From NCBI RefSeq assembly GCF_001969815.1, contig NZ_MRBK01000002.1:1-64000 (forward strand): a stretch of 64,000 nt of DNA. Direction: 5' to 3'. The translations under genes and the position numbers were made by a program. Below, piece after piece: positions 18,943-27,922 of the stretch. Each line of letters starts with the position of its first letter. Position 1 is the stretch's first letter. A model generated the notes under the pieces. That model ran no database searches, had not been told where the DNA came from, and was given only the letters and a program-made list of their open reading frames with translations. Source of the DNA: Bacillus swezeyi. GTDB taxonomy: Bacteria; Bacillota; Bacilli; Bacillales; Bacillaceae.

Positions 18943-20514
18943 TTGAAAAAACTCATCATCATTCTCATCGTTTTCGTATGTGCGCTTACTTTATTTGTCA
19001 TATGGCTCAATGCCGGTGATGAAAAACTGGGACTGACCAATGAAGAAAGCTCGGCTGTCAAGCCTTCAGAAAAGCCCGTCATCGTGTTGATCATTGATTC
19101 TTTAATGGATAAGCCTTTGAAAAAAGCCGTCAAAGAAGGCCGTACCCCGGCACTGCAATTTTTTCTTGAAAATGGCCGGTATGAACCTGAAGTCGTCAGC
19201 GCCTATCCGACGATGTCTGTGACAATTGACAGCACCCTCCTGACAGGAACCTATCCGCACGTCCACCGCATCCCCGGTCTTGTTTGGTATAATGAGAAGG
19301 AAAATCGGCTCGTCAATTATGGCAGCGACAAGAAAGAAATCGCTGCGCTCGGTGTGAAGCAAACGATCAAGGATGGCATGTATTTGTTAAATCATAAACA
19401 TTTAAATGAGCGCGCGGCAACGATCCATGAAGTTCTAGAAAAGAAAGGAAAACAGTCAGCCTCAATAAATGGACTTATTTACCGCGGCGATGATCAACAT
19501 GACTTAAACATTCCGCCTCCGCTCAGACGTCTTGGGCTGATGCCTGAAAACATGAGTATCAATGGTCCGGCGCTCTTTTCCTTCGGCAGGTTTGCCCAGC
19601 TGAATTCGCATAACCGCTACAATCATATTTGGCAGAGCTATGGTGTAAATGACAAGTTTACGGCAGAGGAGCTGTCTTATTTGATTAAAAAGCGCAAGCT
19701 CCCGGCACTGACGGTAGCCTATTTGCCTGACTTTGACCGTGATGCTCATAAAAAAGGACCAAGCGACATGAAAGGGCTTGAAAAAATGGATGAAGCGCTT
19801 CAGCGGATGTTAAACACTTATGATTCATGGAGTGCCGCTTATGAACAAGCGGTCTGGGTGATTATGGGCGACAGCGGCCAGGCGGTGATCGGTCGTGATA
19901 AAGACAAGGCCGTTATCCGACTTCATTCATTATTTAAAAATTACCGGACCGCAAAAATAGAAGGTCCACGTCAAAAGGACCAGCTGCTGTTTGGCGTCAA
20001 CGATCGAATGGCCTTTATCTATGTTTTGGATCAAAACGTGTCTGTCAAAGAGACGGTTAAAGAATTGAAAAAAGACGGCCGGATCGGCTTCACCGCTTGG
20101 AAAGAAAACGGCTGGGTGTATGCCGATTCGAAACAGGCTGCAAAACCACTCCGTTTCCGTCCGACTGGAGACTATACAGATATTTACGGACAATCTTGGA
20201 CGATCAGCGGGGATCTCTCTGTATTGGATCTTTCAGCAAACAGGACTTCCCTCTGGTATGGGAATTACCCTGATGCCCTTGCACGGCTTTACAGCGTTCT
20301 TCATTCCCACAGCGGACGATATGTTGTCGCTGATGCGAAACCGGGTTATCAATTTGCCGCTGAAAAATCTCCTCTCCACCTCGGCGGAGGCGGACACGGC
20401 TCCCTCTATAAAACGGATAGTTTAGCGCCGATGATCATTGTCGGCTCTGAGAAAACCCCAAGACATCTTCGCCACATTGACCTAAAGGATTTTTTCATTC
20501 AATTGACTGAGTAG
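18943..20514 (+). CDS. Alkaline phosphatase-superfamily phosphodiesterase-like lipid- or wall-facing protein
   Basis: The 523-aa protein has an N-terminal membrane anchor (residues 3-22) and the fold of nucleotide pyrophosphatase/phosphodiesterases: VIVLIIDSLMD with metal ligand Asp52, nucleophile region SAYPTMSVTIDSTLLTGTYPHVH with Thr90, a second metal motif PDFDRDAHKKGP near 260, and GGGGHGS near 480. The third motif is odd: the usual SDHGM appears as GDSGQAV, so one histidine ligand is missing. Activity may be altered or lost. The start is TTG at 18943, behind AAAGGAA. An ATG further in would remove the anchor. The gene is divergent from the di-heme cytochrome gene. The substrate cannot be told. 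Confidence 0.7.
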   Translation: MKKLIIILIVFVCALTLFVIWLNAGDEKLGLTNEESSAVKPSEKPVIVLIIDSLMDKPLKKAVKEGRTPALQFFLENGRYEPEVVSAYPTMSVTIDSTLLTGTYPHVHRIPGLVWYNEKENRLVNYGSDKKEIAALGVKQTIKDGMYLLNHKHLNERAATIHEVLEKKGKQSASINGLIYRGDDQHDLNIPPPLRRLGLMPENMSINGPALFSFGRFAQLNSHNRYNHIWQSYGVNDKFTAEELSYLIKKRKLPALTVAYLPDFDRDAHKKGPSDMKGLEKMDEALQRMLNTYDSWSAAYEQAVWVIMGDSGQAVIGRDKDKAVIRLHSLFKNYRTAKIEGPRQKDQLLFGVNDRMAFIYVLDQNVSVKETVKELKKDGRIGFTAWKENGWVYADSKQAAKPLRFRPTGDYTDIYGQSWTISGDLSVLDLSANRTSLWYGNYPDALARLYSVLHSHSGRYVVADAKPGYQFAAEKSPLHLGGGGHGSLYKTDSLAPMIIVGSEKTPRHLRHIDLKDFFIQLTE

Positions 20515-20567
20515 CCTGATCTGAATGTAGAAACGATCAGGTCTCTTCCTTTTACAAGGGTTCTTCG

Positions 20568-20597
20568 TTGACATTTTTTTGTTGTTCTTTGTAATAT
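20568..20597 (+). promoter_or_regulatory. SigA promoter of marR-ABC operon
   Basis: TTGACA (20568-20573), an 18-base spacer and TAATAT (20592-20597) stand about 60 bases before the marR start. The transcribed leader contains TTTACTTACTTACTTAATTAAA (20617-20638 region), a likely autoregulatory site because of its position. Confidence 0.6.
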
Positions 20598-20655
20598 GTT
20601 GATAGTCATTTAGTTTACTTACTTACTTAATTAAATTCGAAAAGCAGGTGCAGTT

Positions 20656-21132
20656 ATGAAAAAGGATGAAATCAGCCGTGATACGGTTGAGCAATTAATT
20701 CATGCGTTTAACAGGCTGCGATACACGGAAATGAAACTCTCTTTCCCTTCTCAAGATTGGAAAAAGAACGAGGGCAAAGCATTGATGTTTCTGGACGACA
20801 CTGCCGAAGGCGAAGGAAAAATGGTATCGGAAATCAGCCAGGCTCTGCATGTCACCTCACCTTTTGCGACACAGCTTTTAAACAGACTTGATAAAAAAGG
20901 GCTGATTTATCGGCGCATGGATCAGGATGACCGGCGGATTGTCCGCATCTTTTTGACCGATGAAGGAAAAAAAACAGCAAACGAAGTGAAGAAAGGGCTA
21001 AATCAATGGTTCTTTCAGCTTGCCGCTTATCTTGGCGGAGCTGAAAGCACTCAGTTCGCCGGTTTGATCCATAAAATGTCCGACTTTTTAGAGCTTGGTG
21101 AAAAAAAAGATGAAAAGAAGGTTGAAAAATGA
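20656..21132 (+). CDS. MarR-family regulator of the adjacent ABC exporter
   Basis: The 158-aa winged-helix protein has a recognition helix segment VTSPFATQLLNRLDKKGLI (about 70-90) and wing MDQDDRRIVRIFLTDEGKK (about 95-113), typical of MarR dimers. The C-terminus is unusually charged (ELGEKKDEKKVEK). Its stop overlaps the ABC gene start by four bases (ATGA), so the three genes form one translationally coupled operon. A repressor that responds to an exported compound is the natural reading, with autoregulation through the promoter just upstream. Confidence 0.85.
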   Translation: MKKDEISRDTVEQLIHAFNRLRYTEMKLSFPSQDWKKNEGKALMFLDDTAEGEGKMVSEISQALHVTSPFATQLLNRLDKKGLIYRRMDQDDRRIVRIFLTDEGKKTANEVKKGLNQWFFQLAAYLGGAESTQFAGLIHKMSDFLELGEKKDEKKVEK

Positions 21133-22856
21133 TTTCTCTCTTAAAATATTTAAAGCCCTATAAGCTGCAGGTGATTCTGGTTGCAGTGTTTACGCTGTTC
21201 AGCAGTGTGCTTGAGCTTTATTTGCCTACATTGATGGCAGATGTTGTCGATGTCGGAATTGTCAACTCTGATATGGCATTTATCCTGAAAACCGGTGTAT
21301 GGATGATTGTTTGTTCCCTCCTTGCCATCATCATGACTGTGGGAAAAGCTTTATTCGCATCCAAAACGGCCCTTGGCTTTGGGAGGGATGTACGGCGCAG
21401 GCTGTTTGTTAAAGTTGAACATTACTCAATGGAGGAGTTTGGGAAAGTCGGGTCCGCCTCCCTTATCACCCGGACCACAAACGATGTCAAACAAGTGCAA
21501 GATGTGCTCAATATGATGCTTTCGATGATGACGAGAGCGCCGTTGATGCTGATCGGCGGTATTGTGCTGGCCGTATCCCGGGACGCCAAGCTGTCCATCA
21601 TCTTTTTGGCCGCTCTTCCGATACTGGCTGGACTGATTTTTTTGATCACAAAAAAGGCCGTCCCCCTGTTTGGCGTCCTGCAAAAAAAGACGGACCGCCT
21701 CAATCTTGTGCTTCGTGAAGGATTGACAGGCGTCCGTGTGATCCGCGCCTTTAATCGTGTCGATGAAGAAAAAACGCGCTTCCAGCAAGCGAACAAAGAA
21801 TTTCGGGATACAGGGATTGCCGTCAACAAAATCATGGCGTTCCTCTTCCCTGTGATGATGATCATGATGAACTTTACAAACATCGCTATCATTTGGTTTG
21901 GCGGCATTCGGGTTGATGAAGGCAGCATGCAGGTCGGCAACTTAATGGCTTTTCTCCAATATGCGTCAATGATCTTGATCGCTTTGATCATGCTGGCGAT
22001 GACATTCGTGATGATTCCGAGGGCTCAAGCGTCGGCCAGCCGCATTAATGAACTGCTGATGATCGATCCTCAAATTACAGATCCCAAGCAGCCCGCAGAA
22101 GAAAACGGCTTGCACGGCTATATTGAATTCAAAGATGTCACATTCCGTTATACCGGAGCTGAGAAACCCGTTCTTGAAGACATTTCTTTTCAAGTAAAAC
22201 CAGGTGAAACCACGGCGATTATCGGAAGCACAGGTGCGGGGAAAACTACTATTCTTCAATTGATTCCGAGGTTTTTTGATATAGAAAAAGGCGCCGTTCT
22301 TGTCAATGGAATCGATGTGAGAAACATGCCGCAGCAAGAGCTTCGCAAAAAAATCGGCTATGTGCCGCAAAAAGCTTCATTATTCAGCGGAACCATCAAA
22401 GACAATATCCGCTTTGGTAAGGAATATGCGGCAGACGAAGACATTTTGGAAGCACTTGAAACCGCCCAGGCTTCCGAGTTTATAGCAGGCAAAGAAAACG
22501 GAATCGACTCTTATATTGAGCAAGCCGGCGCCAACCTTTCAGGCGGACAAAAGCAGCGGCTTTCGATCGCCCGAACGTTGGTCAGAAAACCGGAAATCTA
22601 TTTGTTTGACGACAGTTTTTCAGCGCTTGATTATAAAACAGATCAAAAGCTTAGAAAAGCGTTGGAGAAAACAACTGTCGACGCCGCTGTTATCATTGTC
22701 GCCCAAAGGGTAATCACGATTACGGAAGCTGATCAAATCATCGTCTTAGATGAAGGGAAAATAGCTGGAATCGGCACACACCAACAATTGCTTGCAGAAA
22801 ACAAGATTTATCAAGAAATCGTCACATCCCAGCAAGCTGAGGAGGAGAGCGCATGA
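21129..22856 (+). CDS. ABC exporter subunit with degenerate catalytic site
   Basis: The 575-aa half-transporter has six membrane helices in the first 310 residues and one ATPase domain. Walker A is IIGSTGAGKTT (near 368) and the signature is canonical (LSGGQKQRLSIA). The Walker B end reads LFDDSFSALD with Asp in place of the catalytic Glu, and the switch histidine is replaced by Gln (IIVAQRV). That is the non-catalytic side of an asymmetric exporter such as BmrC/BmrD or TM287/288; the neighbour carries the matching complementary changes. It overlaps both flanking genes by four bases. The pair recalls YfiB/YfiC of B. subtilis, but I cannot fix the orthology. Confidence 0.85.
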   Translation: MISLLKYLKPYKLQVILVAVFTLFSSVLELYLPTLMADVVDVGIVNSDMAFILKTGVWMIVCSLLAIIMTVGKALFASKTALGFGRDVRRRLFVKVEHYSMEEFGKVGSASLITRTTNDVKQVQDVLNMMLSMMTRAPLMLIGGIVLAVSRDAKLSIIFLAALPILAGLIFLITKKAVPLFGVLQKKTDRLNLVLREGLTGVRVIRAFNRVDEEKTRFQQANKEFRDTGIAVNKIMAFLFPVMMIMMNFTNIAIIWFGGIRVDEGSMQVGNLMAFLQYASMILIALIMLAMTFVMIPRAQASASRINELLMIDPQITDPKQPAEENGLHGYIEFKDVTFRYTGAEKPVLEDISFQVKPGETTAIIGSTGAGKTTILQLIPRFFDIEKGAVLVNGIDVRNMPQQELRKKIGYVPQKASLFSGTIKDNIRFGKEYAADEDILEALETAQASEFIAGKENGIDSYIEQAGANLSGGQKQRLSIARTLVRKPEIYLFDDSFSALDYKTDQKLRKALEKTTVDAAVIIVAQRVITITEADQIIVLDEGKIAGIGTHQQLLAENKIYQEIVTSQQAEEESA

Positions 22857-24679
22857 CTAAAAAAGAACAAAAACACCCAGGCTCTTTGCCCGCAGGCATG
22901 CAGCAGGAAAAACCGAAGGAATTTAAGAAAACGCTCTTGCGGCTGGCCGGCTACTTAAAGCCGCGGACTTCTCAGCTGGTGCTGGTGATCATCGCAGCGA
23001 TTTTAGCCACCTTATTTAATGTCATCAGTCCAAAGCTTCTTGGGGATGCGACATCTTCCCTTTTTGCGAGCTTTACTGAGGGAACAGGAGTTCAGTTTGA
23101 TTTTCTCGGCCGGATTACGTTGATATTGGCTGGGCTTTATCTCCTTTCGGCTTTCTTTACATTTTTGCAGCAGTACATCATGGCCGGAGTCGCGCAAAAA
23201 ACGATATTTGAAATGCGCCAGGAAGTCAATGAGAAACTGGCGCGCCTCCCTTTAAAATACTATGACAGACATTCGCACGGAGACACACTCAGCCGTGCAG
23301 TAAACGATATTGATAACATTAACACATCGCTTCAGCAGGCGCTGACGCAAATGATCACATCCGTGATTACCATTGTCGGAATCATTATGATGATGCTGTT
23401 CATCAGTCCAGTGCTGACGCTTGTCGTATGTATCACCATTCCGCTCAGCATGCTGGCCGTCAGACTGATCGCATCCTTCTCGCAAAAACATTTCAGCGCA
23501 CAGCAAAATGAGCTTGGCGCAATTAACGGCCATGTTGAGGAAATGTTTACGGGGCATCAGGAAGTGAAAGCGTTCGGGCATGAGGAAAAAGCGATTCAGC
23601 AATTTGATGAAGTGAATGAGCGCTTATATCAATCTGGCTGGAAAGCGCAGTTCATTTCCGGACTGATGATGCCGATGATGACATTCATCGGAAACCTCGG
23701 TTATGTTTTTGTCAGCATTACGGGCGGAATTTTTGTCTTAAACGGCACCCTGCTGATCGGGGGCGTTCAGGCTTTTATTCAATACACACAGCAGTTTTCC
23801 CAGCCGCTTGTCCAGGCTGCCGGAATCGCAAACACAATCCAATCTGCGATTGCTTCGGCAGAACGGGTTTTCAGCCTTTTGGATGAAGAAGAGGAAAAAC
23901 AAGAATCCCCTGCCGATGTCGATACTGAAGCATTAAAAGGTGATGTTTCATTTGAATATGTTGCATTTGGCTATGATGAAAATGTGCCGGTTATCCGTGA
24001 TTTAAATCTTGATGTCAATGAGGGCCGGACGATTGCGATCGTCGGACCGACCGGTGCGGGGAAGACGACGATTATCAACTTGCTGATGCGATTTTACGAA
24101 TTGAACAGAGGCAGTATCAAGGTTGGCGGCACGGACCTTAATGAACTGTCACGCGAGCAGGCAAGAAGCATGTTTGCGATGGTTCTTCAGGACACTTGGC
24201 TTTTCAACGGCACAATTCGCGATAATATCGCTTATGGACGGGAAAGCGCGACAGACGAGGACATCATTCAGGCGGCAAAAGGAGCCTATGCCGACGACTT
24301 TATCCGCACTCTGCCGGACGGTTATGACACGATATTGAGCGAGGATGCGCAAAATATTTCACAAGGTCAAAGGCAGCTGCTGACGATCGCGCGGGCCATA
24401 TTGGCCGATCCGAAGATTTTAATTTTGGATGAAGCGACAAGCAGCGTTGATACGCGCACCGAAATGAATATCCAGAAAGCAATGAACAAGCTGATGGATA
24501 ACCGCACAAGTTTCGTGATCGCCCACCGCCTCTCGACCATTAAAGACGCTGATCTGATTCTCGTCATGAATAACGGGGACATTATTGAAAAAGGAAATCA
24601 TGAAGAGCTTCTTCGGCAGGACGGTTTTTATGCTGACTTGTATAACAGCCAGTTTTCCCGGGAAGAAGCCGTCAGTTAA
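22853..24679 (+). CDS. ABC exporter subunit with canonical Walker B
   Basis: The 608-aa half-transporter has a charged N-terminal extension of about 25 residues, six membrane helices, and an ATPase domain with Walker A IVGPTGAGKTT (near 397), Walker B ILILDEATSSVD and switch IAHRLSTI, all canonical. Its signature motif is degenerate (ISQGQRQLLTIA in place of LSGGQ). With the preceding subunit this gives one working and one silent ATP site, the pattern of heterodimeric multidrug or lipid exporters. It is the last gene of the operon and is followed by a strong terminator. The substrate is unknown. Confidence 0.87.
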   Translation: MTKKEQKHPGSLPAGMQQEKPKEFKKTLLRLAGYLKPRTSQLVLVIIAAILATLFNVISPKLLGDATSSLFASFTEGTGVQFDFLGRITLILAGLYLLSAFFTFLQQYIMAGVAQKTIFEMRQEVNEKLARLPLKYYDRHSHGDTLSRAVNDIDNINTSLQQALTQMITSVITIVGIIMMMLFISPVLTLVVCITIPLSMLAVRLIASFSQKHFSAQQNELGAINGHVEEMFTGHQEVKAFGHEEKAIQQFDEVNERLYQSGWKAQFISGLMMPMMTFIGNLGYVFVSITGGIFVLNGTLLIGGVQAFIQYTQQFSQPLVQAAGIANTIQSAIASAERVFSLLDEEEEKQESPADVDTEALKGDVSFEYVAFGYDENVPVIRDLNLDVNEGRTIAIVGPTGAGKTTIINLLMRFYELNRGSIKVGGTDLNELSREQARSMFAMVLQDTWLFNGTIRDNIAYGRESATDEDIIQAAKGAYADDFIRTLPDGYDTILSEDAQNISQGQRQLLTIARAILADPKILILDEATSSVDTRTEMNIQKAMNKLMDNRTSFVIAHRLSTIKDADLILVMNNGDIIEKGNHEELLRQDGFYADLYNSQFSREEAVS

Positions 24680-24680
24680 G

Positions 24681-24730
24681 AAAAAGGCTGTGCCGTAAGC
24701 GTTCAAAACGCTTTTCGGCACAGCCTTTTT
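24681..24730. terminator. Bidirectional terminator
   Basis: A 15-bp perfect stem, AAAAAGGCTGTGCCG / CGGCACAGCCTTTTT, carries an inner GCGTT/AACGC stem. It lies between the ABC operon and the convergent phoD-like gene and has U-runs in both directions. Confidence 0.9.
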
Positions 24731-24733
24731 GCA

Positions 24734-26300
24734 TTACACGTTTTCAGACACGCGGCGGATGCCCGGCCGTCCATTTTCACAAATAAATGAGGCGGCAGTG
24801 GTAATCGGCGCGCCCGGTCTTGATACATAATCGAGCAGCCGATAATCGCTCCGCCAATATTGCGGAGTAACCGTACAGCGTACGTAGCCGCGCTGATCAT
24901 TAAAAAATTTCAAATGAGGATTTTCGATGTAAAGGGTGTCAGGATGTAACGAACTCGCACGGTCTCCCCCCGAGCTTATAGAAGTTCCGGCGAATTCAGC
25001 GCCCACCGTTGTGGAATTTGGGTTATCAAAGTCGCTTTTGATGTCAAATACCCAATTGGTATGCACATCGCCGGTCAGGACGATCGGATTTGAGATATGC
25101 TGTTTCTGTAAAAACTCGACAACCTCGTTTCGTTCAGCGGAATATCCGTCCCACCCATCCATCGGCAAAATTTTCACTTCGCCTGCTTGATGGTCGACTT
25201 GTGAAAAAAAGACTTGCTGGGCGAGCACATTCCAAATCGACTGTGAGCGGCGCAGCCCGTCATAAAGCCATCTTTTCTGCTCTTGTCCTAAAATGGTTCT
25301 TGAAGGGTCTGTTGAATCAAAACTCGGGGGCTTATTGCCGTCATTATTGGCCTGGTCGTCTCGGTATTGCCGCGTGGTCGAGGATATTAAACTCGGCTAA
25401 ATCGCCATATGTGACTCGGCGATACATGCTCATCTCCGCGCCTCTTGGAATCGACGATTGTCTGAGCGGCATATGTTCAAAATAGGCTTGGTACGCACTT
25501 GCGCGGCGCAGGATAAAGCGATCAGGAGATTGATTTTTTTCGGGGATGAATCCGGCATAATTGTTTTCCACGTCATGGTCGTCCCATGTCACAATCCACG
25601 GAAACAGCGCGCGGGCCCGCTGGTAGTCGGCATCATATAAATATTGAGCGTGACGCGTTCTGTAGTCTTCAAGCGTCAAGGTCTCCGCGCCTTTATGGAG
25701 CCGGACATTCTTAGCGGCAGTCCCGGGCCCATATTCATAAATCGCATCGCCTAAATGCAAAACAAAGTCCAGGCTTTCTTCGGCGAGCCGGCGGTACGCG
25801 GTGTAATATCCTTCTTCAAAATGCTGGCAGGAAACAAATGCAAATGCAAGGTGATCCATTTTGGCGGATGGCAGAGGAAGCGTTTTTGTGCGGCCGATTT
25901 GACTGGTTTCATACCCGGCATGAAAACGATAATAATAAATGCTGTCAGGTTCAAGCCCTTCTACTTCAACGTGAACAGAATGGGCATACTCCCGCTTGGC
26001 GACCTTCTCTCCCTGTTTGACGATTTCCCGAAAGCTGCTGTCGCGGGCGACTTCCCATTTTACCGTCACATCTTCCGGAGACATGCCTCCCTGCGGTCCA
26101 AGCGGTTCAGGAGCGAGACGGGTCCAAAGCACAACACCGTCAGGAAGAGGTTCGCCGGATGAGACGCCCAATGCAAATGGATTTGCGGTAAACTTCGGCA
26201 CTTTCTCAGCGGCCGCTCTCCGTTCTGTTGTTACCGATGTACCTCCTGCGGTTCTCTCATTAAAAGACTCTGAATACCTCTTTGAAACATTTGTTTTCAT
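24734..26300 (-). pseudogene. phoD: phoD-like phosphodiesterase/alkaline phosphatase, frameshifted
   Basis: Two frames together encode a PhoD-family enzyme. The 5' part (26300 down to about 25377) holds the N-terminal beta domain (FALGVSSGEPLPDGVVLWTRL) and metal motifs SCQHFEEGYY, HLGDAIYEYG and TWDDHDVENNYAG. It ends in a spurious tail after LAEFNILD. The 3' part resumes in another frame with TRQYRDDQANN, then LAQQVFFSQVD and VLTGDVHTNW. A single extra base in the GG at 25376-25377 explains the break; removing it gives a continuous 521-aa protein. The N-terminus also lacks the twin-arginine signal that exported PhoD enzymes carry. The start has a proper AAAGGAG site. The frameshift is either true inactivation or a base-call error. 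Confidence 0.8.
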
Positions 26301-26673
26301 TACTATCGTCTCCTTTAACTATTCATAATGAAAAACAGTCCGAGGCTTTCTTTACGGATCTACTTTGCTATTAATTTGTAAGCGCTATCATTCCTTTCAT
26401 CTCTCAAAGTGTGATGCTGTTTTAAATGTAGCAGCTATCTCTCGAAATGTAAATAGATTCCATGTATGATCTGTCACTTTCCCTTACTTAAAAAGTCTTA
26501 TTTGCATATAGCAGTCTCTGCTTTTTCTCCCTTTTTCAAAAGGCTACTTCCGTCCAATTGACAATTTTTTCATAATATGTCCGTTGAACATAACATAAAA
26601 ATAGTGATAACGTAATTTTATGAACCGGTTCATGGAATTCTATCCAGTATAAATACAAAAAGGAGATTTGACC
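26301..26673. other. Intergenic region between phoD-like gene and P450
   Basis: The 373 bases hold no credible ORF. The half next to phoD contains several TGTNAN hexamers (for example 26410, 26427 and 26448), which on the coding strand read like PhoP half-sites, but they are not at the regular 11-base spacing. The other half carries AT-rich promoter-like sequence and the palindrome described separately. Confidence 0.4.
26620..26633. promoter_or_regulatory. Perfect palindrome, likely operator of the P450 gene
   Basis: ATGAACCGGTTCAT is a perfect 14-base palindrome 40 bases before the P450 start codon and 27 bases before its ribosome binding site. The form is typical of TetR-family operators. 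No TetR gene is adjacent (the nearest in the window is at 54.3-54.9 kb), so the regulator is unidentified. Confidence 0.5.
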
Positions 26674-27879
26674 ATGACAAAATCAATGCAAAGCGGAAAT
26701 CGTTACGCCAATTGGATTCCAATGAAGGAAATAAGTTCTGCCGAAGATCAGCTGTTTCCGTTTTCGGTTTATCATCGGCTCCGGAAGACAAATCCGGTGC
26801 GCTATGATGATGATCGAGAGTGCTGGGATATATTTTCCTACGAAGATGTTCAATATGTGCTGAAAACGCCCAAGCTTTTTTCTTCAAAACGCGGCGGGGA
26901 TATGAAGGGAAAGAGCATGCTCACGATGGACCCGCCGAAGCACACGAAAATGAGGGCGATCGTCAATAAGGCTTTCACGCCAAAAGCGGTGAAGCAGCTG
27001 GAACCGCATATCGAAGAAGTGACTGCCTTTCTGCTTGACGAAGCCAAAGACAAAGATTCATTTGACATGGTCGACGATTTGGCCGGCCCGCTTCCGGTGA
27101 TTATCATCGCTGAACTGCTTGGTGTCCCGGCGGAAGATCGCCGCATTTTTAAACATTACTCTGATATGATGGTCTCTGGAGCTAAAGACAGTTCCGATGA
27201 AGCCGTCAAGCAGATGAACAAACAGCGCGAGGAAGGCGGCGAATTTTTAAACGGCTACTTTAAAAACATCATCGATGAACGAAAAAACGAACCGAAAGAT
27301 GATTTAATTTCCCTTTTGATAAAAGCCGAAGTGGACGGTGAAAAATTGACGGAAGCCGAACTGCTTAGCTTTTGCACGCTCCTGTTAGTTGCAGGCAATG
27401 AAACGACAACCAATTTAATCGCCAATGGGGCCCGCTATTTAACGGAAGATGAAAAGGTGCAGGAAACCGTCAGAAACGACCTGTCACTCGTCCCTCAGCT
27501 CGTTGAAGAAACGCTTCGTTATTATCCGCCTGTACAGGCGATCGGACGTGTTGCAGCTGAAGACATTGAAATCAGAGGCGTCCCGATTGCAAAAGGCTCT
27601 ACTGTGATCAGCTGGGTCGCTTCAGCTAACCGGGATGAAACGAAATTTGACGACCCTGATACGTTTAAGCTTGACCGCAAATCAAATCCACACATGAGCT
27701 TCGGCTTTGGCATTCATTTTTGCCTTGGGGCCCCTCTCGCTCGTCTGGAAGCGAAGGTCGCACTGTCATATCTGCTGCGGCATTTTCGGATTGAAAGAGA
27801 GCAATCAGAGGAGCTCTCAGCGATTCAAAGCCCTTTTGTATTCGGCGTTCGCCGCCTGCCAGTCCAGCTTTTATCATAG
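26674..27879 (+). CDS. Cytochrome P450 (CYP109-like)
   Basis: The 401-aa soluble class I P450 has an I-helix oxygen-binding motif LLVAGNETTTN (near 243), the ExxR motif EETLRYYPP (near 282) and the heme loop FGFGIHFCLGAPLAR with the cysteine thiolate near 346. It resembles the CYP109/YjiB group of bacilli, which hydroxylate fatty acids, terpenoids or steroids. The substrate here is unknown. I use the ATG at 26674, eight bases after AAGGAG, rather than a TTG two codons upstream. No ferredoxin or reductase gene is beside it, so electrons must come from elsewhere. It may be controlled through the upstream palindrome. Confidence 0.9.
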   Translation: MTKSMQSGNRYANWIPMKEISSAEDQLFPFSVYHRLRKTNPVRYDDDRECWDIFSYEDVQYVLKTPKLFSSKRGGDMKGKSMLTMDPPKHTKMRAIVNKAFTPKAVKQLEPHIEEVTAFLLDEAKDKDSFDMVDDLAGPLPVIIIAELLGVPAEDRRIFKHYSDMMVSGAKDSSDEAVKQMNKQREEGGEFLNGYFKNIIDERKNEPKDDLISLLIKAEVDGEKLTEAELLSFCTLLLVAGNETTTNLIANGARYLTEDEKVQETVRNDLSLVPQLVEETLRYYPPVQAIGRVAAEDIEIRGVPIAKGSTVISWVASANRDETKFDDPDTFKLDRKSNPHMSFGFGIHFCLGAPLARLEAKVALSYLLRHFRIEREQSEELSAIQSPFVFGVRRLPVQLLS

Positions 27880-27884
27880 CAAAA

Positions 27885-27913
27885 AAGGGACGGGCTATAG
27901 ATGCCCGTCCCTT
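27885..27913. terminator. Bidirectional terminator between P450 and SDR
   Basis: AAGGGACGGGC / GCCCGTCCCTT form a perfect 11-bp stem with a 7-base loop between two convergent genes. The upstream A-run gives a U-tract on the minus strand. Confidence 0.8.
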
Positions 27914-27922
27914 CTGTGTGAC

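Noticed and set aside
26401..26470. PhoP box before the phoD-like gene
   Set aside because: Several TGTNAN hexamers occur, but their spacing (8, 9, 21 and 15 bases) is irregular.
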